Virus record (IMG/VR): IMGVR_UViG_3300006071_000654
Location: 1 to 49,919 of that record
Reading direction: 5' to 3' (one strand)
From: a virus
Length of the DNA stretch: 49,919 nucleotides
Shown here: positions 45,637 to 49,919 of the stretch, in pieces
How the letters are laid out: the number at the start of each line of letters is the position of its first letter
Numbering within the stretch: the stretch's first letter is position 1
Program-made: the position numbers and the translations under genes
Notes under the pieces: model-generated
Databases searched by the model: none
What the model was told of the DNA's origin: nothing
The model's input: the letters and a program-made list of their open reading frames with translations, nothing else

Positions 45637-46161
45637 ATGACTATTTATTCACCTATTGGCCATCGTAAGATATATGAGCAGCATTTTGGACCAATCCCCA
45701 AAGACGCAAATGGCCGCTCATATGAAATACATCACATCGACGGTAATCACCACAACAATGATCCATCAAATTTACAATGTGTGACTATCCAAGAGCATTA
45801 TGACATTCATTATTCACAAGGTGACTGGGCAGCATGTCATCGGATGTCAGCCCGGATGCAATTGACACCGTCAGAAATATCAAACCTGTCTAAAAAATCG
45901 AATCAACACCGAATAGATTGCGGAACTCATCATTTTTTGGGAGAAACTAACCCGTCTCGCAAAAAAGTAAAAAATGGCACTCATCATTTTTTAGGAGGAG
46001 CAATTCAAAAAAGTCGTGTAGATGCGGGAACGCATCCTTTTGTAGGTCCTGGAGCACCGAGTCAGCAAATGTGGGTCTGCCCCCATTGCGGTAAAACAGG
46101 CAAGAGTAAATCTAACTATACAAGATGGCACGGAGAAAAATGCCCATCTAAGAATTCTTAG
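45637..46161 (+). CDS. HNH homing endonuclease
   Basis: 174 residues on the plus strand, opposite to nearly all neighbours. IHHIDGNHHNNDPSNLQCVT (31-50) is the HNH core. Three repeats of the type GTHHFLG/GTHPFVG lie between about 96 and 136, and the C-terminus has a CPHCGK-type zinc finger (VCPHCGKTGKSKSN ... KCPSKNS). AAAGGAG precedes the ATG. It lies between clpA-dnaJ and the holin, and a perfect 26-bp inverted repeat covers its stop codon. The insertion appears foreign to the minus-strand block. Confidence 0.85.
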   Translation: MTIYSPIGHRKIYEQHFGPIPKDANGRSYEIHHIDGNHHNNDPSNLQCVTIQEHYDIHYSQGDWAACHRMSARMQLTPSEISNLSKKSNQHRIDCGTHHFLGETNPSRKKVKNGTHHFLGGAIQKSRVDAGTHPFVGPGAPSQQMWVCPHCGKTGKSKSNYTRWHGEKCPSKNS

Positions 46162-46167
46162 ATGGGC
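46142..46167. terminator. Perfect 26-bp inverted repeat at convergent gene ends
   Basis: Palindrome with arms GCCCATCTAAGAA and its complement, covering the end of the plus-strand HNH gene before the minus-strand holin gene ends at 46195. It lacks a strong T run on either side, so it may act as a weak bidirectional terminator or an mRNA 3' end stabiliser. Confidence 0.55.
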
Positions 46168-46194
46168 AACATATTAGGTGTCAAAAGTCAAGTA

Positions 46195-46773
46195 TTATTT
46201 TCCTGGTAGTCCCGGAATAGCAGCAGCTACATCAGTGCTGTTGTTTGAGACACCTTCAATCTTTTCCTTAGTACGACCATAAGTAGCGATACCAAGAACT
46301 GCACCCATTGCGATGTGGAATAGACCAGCACCCTGCAATGTAATTGGCTGCCAAGGAGTAGTTACGCTACCACCATGCACTACCTGCAACAGTGACCAAA
46401 GAATAGGGAATAGAATGAAGTCAAAAGTACATACTGCCATGTACATCCAACCCATTGCAGGACGCCACTTCTTGTTAATCCAATCTTCATTGTCATTCTT
46501 AACAAGAACTTCTGCATTCTGCGCTGCGTTGGTGCCGGCTTGTGTCAATGCAGCATTGTTTAGATTCATAAGCTGATTAGCTTGTTCGTTTCTCTCGTGT
46601 ACCTGTGCCATAAAACCCTCGTCATGTTTCATTGAATCTTCATGCTCATCATTCTTAGCGATAAGCTGTAGTTCTTCACTTGCGTTTGGCTTTGGTAGAA
46701 CCAAGCCCATTGCTGATGATGCTGGAATGCTAACTGCTTCATGTGCATCAGTATCTTCGTCTATGTTTGCCAT
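46195..46773 (-). CDS. Holin-like membrane protein
   Basis: 192 residues. An N-terminal soluble part (1-100) has Asp/Glu/Asn-rich stretches, then WRPAMGWMYMAVCTFDFILFPILWSLLQVV (about 103-131) and AGLFHIAMGAVLGIATYGRTKEKIEG (about 148-172) form two membrane helices. W-R-P-x-x-G-x-x-Y and the late GRTKEK are typical of the 3-TMs holin family of phages. It would form the pore for release of lytic enzymes. AGGA precedes the ATG. Confidence 0.8.
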   Translation of the reverse strand: MANIDEDTDAHEAVSIPASSAMGLVLPKPNASEELQLIAKNDEHEDSMKHDEGFMAQVHERNEQANQLMNLNNAALTQAGTNAAQNAEVLVKNDNEDWINKKWRPAMGWMYMAVCTFDFILFPILWSLLQVVHGGSVTTPWQPITLQGAGLFHIAMGAVLGIATYGRTKEKIEGVSNNSTDVAAAIPGLPGK

Positions 46774-46774
46774 A

Positions 46775-47320
46775 TTATAGTCCTGCCATTGCTTGTAAGT
46801 TTCTGATATAATCGTCGTTGGGATTATACTTTAACTCAGTTTCGAGACCTGCAAGAGTACGCATCTCGTTGATTTCTTCCTCTTTGCCTTCTCTTTTTTC
46901 TTCATATTGGTTTGGATTGAGAATCATCTTTTGTCTAATGATTTCTTCATCTGCATCATATTCATCGCCATCAATCTCAACTGACCAGTCTTTCAACTTC
47001 ATACCAGTCAATGTTTCTAAGTCAGACAACAATGTAATAATTCTATTTGGAACCTTTGAGCGACGATCCAATTCAACGAATACGATCCACTTGCCTGGCT
47101 CAATTTCACCATCACTTAAACTAGCATCTAATACCCAGTCATAGCCACGTTCAAGCCAAGTTACCAAATCCTTAGCAGCGAGCTTTGAGTTTACCGTAAA
47201 TGCTAAAGTAACAATATCCGAGTCACTTCCCATCTTAGCTGCATATTCATCAATGGTCATCAAATCTTTAATTTGACCTTCCATATCAAGGTAATCAAGA
47301 CCTTCAGTGAGAATAGACAT
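46775..47320 (-). CDS. Unknown virion-type protein (181 aa)
   Basis: Starts MSILTEGLDYL, which has the I-L-T-E/G form of a capsid-targeting cut. The middle is a mixed alpha/beta domain (SDIVTLAFTVNSKLAAKDLVTWLERG, VLDASLSDGEIEPGKWIVFVELDRR), and the C-terminal part is acidic. ATG is coupled to the previous gene (TAATG). No family is recognised. Confidence 0.5.
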   Translation of the reverse strand: MSILTEGLDYLDMEGQIKDLMTIDEYAAKMGSDSDIVTLAFTVNSKLAAKDLVTWLERGYDWVLDASLSDGEIEPGKWIVFVELDRRSKVPNRIITLLSDLETLTGMKLKDWSVEIDGDEYDADEEIIRQKMILNPNQYEEKREGKEEEINEMRTLAGLETELKYNPNDDYIRNLQAMAGL

Positions 47321-47925
47321 TACATCGGTGCTCCCATATCTGCGGCTTGAGCTACTGGCTGATTCTGATCCTGCATAGTTTCAGGACCCTGATCTTCTTG
47401 ACTCGCGCCGCCTTCATCAAGGTCTTCGTCATATGCATCTTGAATATCACTCAAGTCAATTGATTGGTCAGCGAGGTCGATAGAGCCTTCCTTGATGTCA
47501 TCCATAAGTTCGAATGGAATCTCAATTTCAACAAACCAAACTTTACGCTTATGCATCTTTGGATATCTAGTGCCAGGAACAAAGTCTTCGTAGTCTTTTA
47601 CTTCTACTGGAACTTCAAGCTCACTTTTACCAAAGCGAACCTTGCATCCAATGTTCATTAGACGTAATGCACCCTTTGGATTAGGCATCAACTTATAAGG
47701 CCACATAAAGATGCACTTGCAGCTATATCTACCAACTGTAGGTCCTTGTACAAGCTCACCTACGATCCAGTTCTTATACGCATACAAGTCTGCTTCATCA
47801 AGGACACGTTCAAAATCTAATAGAGTAGACATGGATCCATCACTCATGTAGATACCCTTGATCGTATCCACAATGCTAACGAAGTCTACATCGTTAAAAA
47901 ACTTATCTGCTGGCAAAGTACTCAT
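47320..47925 (-). CDS. Unknown phage protein (201 aa), late-like promoter 5 nt upstream
   Basis: 201 residues, mixed alpha/beta with an acidic C-terminal tail (SDIQDAYDEDLDEGGASQEDQ) and a final low-complexity PVAQAADMGAP. No signal or membrane segment. GATAAATA ends exactly 5 nt before the ATG, no ribosome site; a second such element lies at 47992. It diverges from phoH. It resembles conserved T4-like virion orphans. The C-terminal tail may be disordered. Confidence 0.55.
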   Translation of the reverse strand: MSTLPADKFFNDVDFVSIVDTIKGIYMSDGSMSTLLDFERVLDEADLYAYKNWIVGELVQGPTVGRYSCKCIFMWPYKLMPNPKGALRLMNIGCKVRFGKSELEVPVEVKDYEDFVPGTRYPKMHKRKVWFVEIEIPFELMDDIKEGSIDLADQSIDLSDIQDAYDEDLDEGGASQEDQGPETMQDQNQPVAQAADMGAPM

Positions 47926-47930
47926 GAATG

Positions 47931-47938
47931 TATTTATC
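47931..47938 (-). promoter_or_regulatory. T4-late-like promoter element (GATAAATA), 5 nt before ATG
   Basis: Minus strand GATAAATA ends 5 nt before ATG 47925. Same spacing as at 17333-17340 and 17893-17900. Confidence 0.6.
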
Positions 47939-47991
47939 TTTCCTGAAACAGAAAGTAGGAATCGTGCTTGTGCTTACAGAAACGAGCAATA

Positions 47992-47999
47992 TATTTATC
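47992..47999 (-). promoter_or_regulatory. Second T4-late-like element (GATAAATA) in the phoH divergent gap
   Basis: Minus strand GATAAATA 66 bp before ATG 47925; it would give a normal leader. Confidence 0.45.
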
Positions 48000-48045
48000 A
48001 TAGGAAACTAATTTCCACATGCTCATACTTTACTCAAATGCCTAA

Positions 48046-48053
48046 CCTAAATA
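48046..48053 (+). promoter_or_regulatory. T4-late-like element (CCTAAATA) upstream of phoH
   Basis: Plus strand CCTAAATA about 52 bp before the phoH start. A tiny reading frame (48057-48113) follows but has no ribosome site. Confidence 0.35.
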
Positions 48054-48105
48054 CGAATGAGAGCAAACGCCCTCACACATACAGTATCAAATCTAGGAGA
48101 TATTT

Positions 48106-48873
48106 GTGACTAAACGCAAAACTAGCGCATTAAGACAAAAAGACACACACTCAAGACGTAACGAGAGTAAGGCATTCTACATGAATGAATCGAAGACAAT
48201 AGATTTTACTCAAACCCAACCCAAAAAGGCCAAGAAACCTGTCGAGCTAATTCCCCAAAGTAGGAACCAGGAAAAATATATCGTCGCACTGACTGACCCT
48301 GAAACAGACATCGTAGTGGTTAGTGGCCCAGCTGGCACGGGTAAAACTTACCTAGCTATGCTTGCAGCAATTCAAGCTATGAGAAGAGGAGACTGCGAAA
48401 AGATACTACTTACCAGACCAGCCGTGGCCGTCGATGACGAGAAACATGGATTCTTACCTGGCGATCTAAACCAAAAGATGGAACCGTGGGTAAGACCTCT
48501 ATTTGACGTACTACGAGAGTTCTATACCACCAAAGAACTTGAATATATGGTTGAAGAACAAGTAATTGAAGTTACTCCATTAGCTTTCTGCCGTGGTCGT
48601 AACTTTAAACACAGTTGGATCATACTAGATGAAGCTCAGAATGCTACTCCTAGCCAGATGAAAATGCTAATGACAAGAATTGGTGAGGGCAGTAAGATTG
48701 TCATTACTGGAGACGTAGAACAGACTGATCGTAAAACTCCCGACAATGGACTATTAGATTTGAAATCACGAATTGAAAAGTTCAATGTCCCTGGCATGAA
48801 AACATGCGAATTTGATACTAAGGATATTAGAAGACATGAAATTATTGAGCATGTCTTAAAAATGTACTCATAA
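48106..48873 (+). CDS. phoH: PhoH-like P-loop ATPase
   Basis: 255 residues, plus strand. It starts at GTG 48106 with TAGGAG 7 nt upstream; an ATG at 48181 with AAGG is an alternative that would shorten it by 25 residues. Walker A GPAGTGKT is at 74-81; Walker B WIILDEAQN is downstream, followed by VITGDVEQTDR. PhoH proteins are common in aquatic phages; proposed roles include RNA handling and phosphate stress, none settled. The first 30 residues are basic. A convergent terminator follows. Confidence 0.92.
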   Translation: MTKRKTSALRQKDTHSRRNESKAFYMNESKTIDFTQTQPKKAKKPVELIPQSRNQEKYIVALTDPETDIVVVSGPAGTGKTYLAMLAAIQAMRRGDCEKILLTRPAVAVDDEKHGFLPGDLNQKMEPWVRPLFDVLREFYTTKELEYMVEEQVIEVTPLAFCRGRNFKHSWIILDEAQNATPSQMKMLMTRIGEGSKIVITGDVEQTDRKTPDNGLLDLKSRIEKFNVPGMKTCEFDTKDIRRHEIIEHVLKMYS

Positions 48874-48876
48874 GGT

Positions 48877-48898
48877 AAACGGGGCGAAAGCCCCGTTT
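48877..48898. terminator. Bidirectional hairpin at convergent phoH/48900 ends
   Basis: 9-bp stem (AAACGGGGC with its complement) and GAAA tetraloop. On plus it leads into GTTTATCACTTCTTC, on minus to GTTTACC; the T content is low but GC-rich stem and tetraloop are typical. Confidence 0.75.
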
Positions 48899-48899
48899 A

Positions 48900-49202
48900 T
48901 CACTTCTTCTTGCCGGGAACAATCTTAGCGGCTAATTTTTCCTGTTCCTTAGTGATTACAGCTTCTTTTTCAAGCTGTTCAATCAACTTTGGGTAGACTC
49001 TTGCATAATAGTCACGCATTAGGGTAAAGTCACTGTCATGCTGCTTGCCTTCAATGACTGACTTGACAATCTTTTTGTCGGCAAAGTCAAGAATAACATT
49101 GCAGCTATTCATATCCGATGTGCGGACACGCTTAGAGACTGACACCATTTCGTCAATCTGTCCACCCATCTTACGCAAGAAACTGATTAATAGATATCTC
49201 AT
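48900..49202 (-). CDS. Hypothetical phage protein (100 aa)
   Basis: Starts at ATG 49202, overlapping the previous stop as ATGA, with AAAGGAG 6 nt upstream. It has RYLLISFLRKMGGQIDEMVSV, then a strand NVILDFADKKIVKS and the helix HDSDFTLMRDYYARVYPKLIEQLEKEA. This arrangement resembles small conserved T4-like phage proteins of unknown role. The C-terminus is basic (AAKIVPGKKK). Confidence 0.6.
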   Translation of the reverse strand: MRYLLISFLRKMGGQIDEMVSVSKRVRTSDMNSCNVILDFADKKIVKSVIEGKQHDSDFTLMRDYYARVYPKLIEQLEKEAVITKEQEKLAAKIVPGKKK

Positions 49203-49510
49203 GACCACTCCTTTACTTCTTCTGGATCGTCATAGTTGATATAACGATTCTTGTCATAGTTCCAATGCCTATTGTCATAAAAATTAATGATTAAGAAATG
49301 TCTGAATAGGCTAAGATCAAGCATCACTCCTGCATGGTCACACCTCATGTTACATCCAAATGCGACGCCAATAAGAGTGTTACCTGCTTTACTAAGCTGA
49401 ATCTCTAATGACTTGTGCTTAGATAAACTCCATGTCTTTTCTATATAGTCGGTTTGGTCGCCAAAACTTTTAAACCAAGGCCAATTGATGTTGAATGAGA
49501 AATTGATCAT
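49199..49510 (-). CDS. Hypothetical phage protein (103 aa)
   Basis: ATG 49510 overlaps the previous stop (ATGA); an ATG four codons earlier (49522) is possible. Sequence MINFSFNINWPWFKSFG ... HKSLEIQLSKAGNTLIGVAFGCNMRCDHAGVMLDLSLFRHFLIINFYDNRHWN suggests a beta-rich fold with C-x-x-x-C and aromatic residues. It belongs to a class of unnamed phage proteins with this N-F-x-F/I start, judged by memory. Function is unknown. Confidence 0.6.
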   Translation of the reverse strand: MINFSFNINWPWFKSFGDQTDYIEKTWSLSKHKSLEIQLSKAGNTLIGVAFGCNMRCDHAGVMLDLSLFRHFLIINFYDNRHWNYDKNRYINYDDPEEVKEWS

Positions 49511-49731
49511 ATCGGTGCCCATATCTTCATGAAATTATCATAGCAATCCTGCGAATCGTATATAATAGTAAACCCAAAGGAATCACTTTCAGTATGGACT
49601 CCGAAGATTTCTCGGCGCCATTCCGCTGCCTGCTCATCTGTAATCTTTAAAATATTTCTAGTATACGCAGAACACATGCTAATCTGCTCCGGTTGGCTTT
49701 CTCCCCAACTATATTTTATTTGAACACTCAT
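49507..49731 (-). CDS. Small phage protein (74 aa)
   Basis: ATG 49731 with GAGGA 9 nt upstream; a TTG five codons earlier is less likely. It has SVQIKYSWGESQPEQISM at the start and ends FGFTIIYDSQDCYDNFMKIWAPI, with a strand, acidic turn and aromatic tail like the 6213-7143 siblings. It may be a distant member. A late-like AGTAAATA (49749-49756) precedes it. Confidence 0.55.
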   Translation of the reverse strand: MSVQIKYSWGESQPEQISMCSAYTRNILKITDEQAAEWRREIFGVHTESDSFGFTIIYDSQDCYDNFMKIWAPI

Positions 49732-49735
49732 AATA

Positions 49736-49919
49736 TCAATCCTCAATGTATTTACTGCGTTCTAGCAGTATAGTCAATATTTCTTCATTAGTGTCATGTT
49801 TATTAGACTTATTAAGATTATCTTTCCAAGGCAGCAATTGCAGGTTCTCCACAACTGACATAACAGTAACTGGAATCTTTAGCTGATATCCTACTGAAAT
49901 AGGAACTTTGTGATCTATT
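49736..49919 (-). CDS. HNH nuclease-like gene, C-terminal fragment
   Basis: Only the last 61 codons are in the window; the gene runs in from the right edge. The visible part IDHKVPISVGYQLKIPV ... VVENLQLLPWKDNLNKSNK matches the second half of an HNH core, where DHKxPIS holds a metal His and N-x-QLLPWKDNLNKS is the end of the motif. It may be a homing endonuclease or a restriction-like nuclease. Its start, DNA-binding part and partner genes are not visible. A late-like site for the next gene lies within its 3' end. Confidence 0.7.
   Translation of the reverse strand, partial: IDHKVPISVGYQLKIPVTVMSVVENLQLLPWKDNLNKSNKHDTNEEILTILLERSKYIED
49749..49756 (-). promoter_or_regulatory. T4-late-like promoter element (AGTAAATA)
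   Basis: Minus strand AGTAAATA 17 bp before ATG 49731, inside the end of the HNH-like fragment, with GAGGA between. Confidence 0.4.

Noticed and set aside
48057-48113. 18-codon plus-strand frame (MRANALTHT) before phoH, ending inside it
   Set aside because: No ribosome site; likeness of MRAN to the capsid-targeting starts is probably chance. Could be a leader peptide but nothing supports it.
1-49919. tRNA genes, CRISPR arrays, insertion sequences, integrase or attachment sites
   Set aside because: Gaps were read for cloverleaf-like or repeat-spacer patterns and none was seen; no transposase or integrase motif was found. A covariance search could still find a tRNA I missed.

Overview
The window reads as part of the genome of a large T4-like tailed phage (Caudoviricetes) of a Gram-negative, probably aquatic proteobacterium. 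The grounds are a family B DNA polymerase of T4 gp43 size with a clamp-binding C-terminus, a sliding clamp, phage-type PhoH, a holin, many tiny phage-type genes, five homing-endonuclease-like genes, and T4-late-like TAAATA promoter elements in the gaps. Almost everything is on the minus strand; only one HNH gene (45637-46161), phoH (48106-48873) and a few promoter-like sites are on plus. Genes are packed with ATGA, TAATG or TGATG overlaps, and no gene-free stretch exceeds about 200 bases. The host cannot be named from this sequence; an envelope porin and curli-type genes indicate an outer membrane.

Layout by coordinate. (1) 1-12340: nucleotide and surface chemistry: a probable UV-damage endonuclease (partial), two GT4-like glycosyltransferases, a nucleotidyltransferase, a phosphoribosyltransferase, and a 7-deazaguanine DNA-modification set: queE, queD, folE, a QueD-like protein and a DpdA-type transglycosylase. 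Homing endonucleases and a row of small paralogous proteins are interspersed. (2) 12350-17887: replication core (sliding clamp, DNA polymerase, DsbA-like protein), then a metallopeptidase and a glutamine-amidotransferase-fold protein that lacks the catalytic Cys. (3) 17961-25485: a host-like envelope module rarely seen in phage: TorF-like porin, small exported protein, CHASE2 adenylate cyclase, two curlin-repeat proteins, a FecR-domain protein, CsgG and CsgF. (4) 25502-41714: two sister membrane proteins around an AbrB-like peptide, then large modular proteins, several starting with a short segment like the T4 capsid-targeting sequence: GH19 lysozyme/chitinase, amidoligase with six C-terminal repeats, triple ParB-like/methyltransferase fusion, a likely processed polyprotein, and an adenylyltransferase/HD fusion; also Dps and an H1-like peptide. 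(5) 41751-49919: ClpA and DnaJ, HNH endonuclease, holin, unknown virion-type genes, PhoH, small genes and a second HNH gene cut by the window edge.

Regulation as read from the DNA: seven sites fit sigma70 promoters (most TTGACA-like, 16-18 bp spacer, TATAAT-like), and about 18 intergenic sites carry an 8-mer ending TAAATA (commonest GATAAATA), closely resembling the T4 late promoter TATAAATA. At three genes the late-like element lies exactly 5 nt before the ATG with no ribosome site, which suggests leaderless late messages. Four hairpins fit terminators or convergent gene ends.

How the parts may work together: the phage could make 7-deazaguanine DNA to evade restriction, remodel the host surface with a curli-like secretion system and a cyclic-nucleotide signalling pair, and pack a set of enzymes inside the head for delivery at infection. 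The first rests on clear family motifs. The second rests on family recognition, but its role in infection is inference. The third is inferred from N-terminal motifs and internal cleavage-like sites. No database search was possible; all family calls are from motif recognition.
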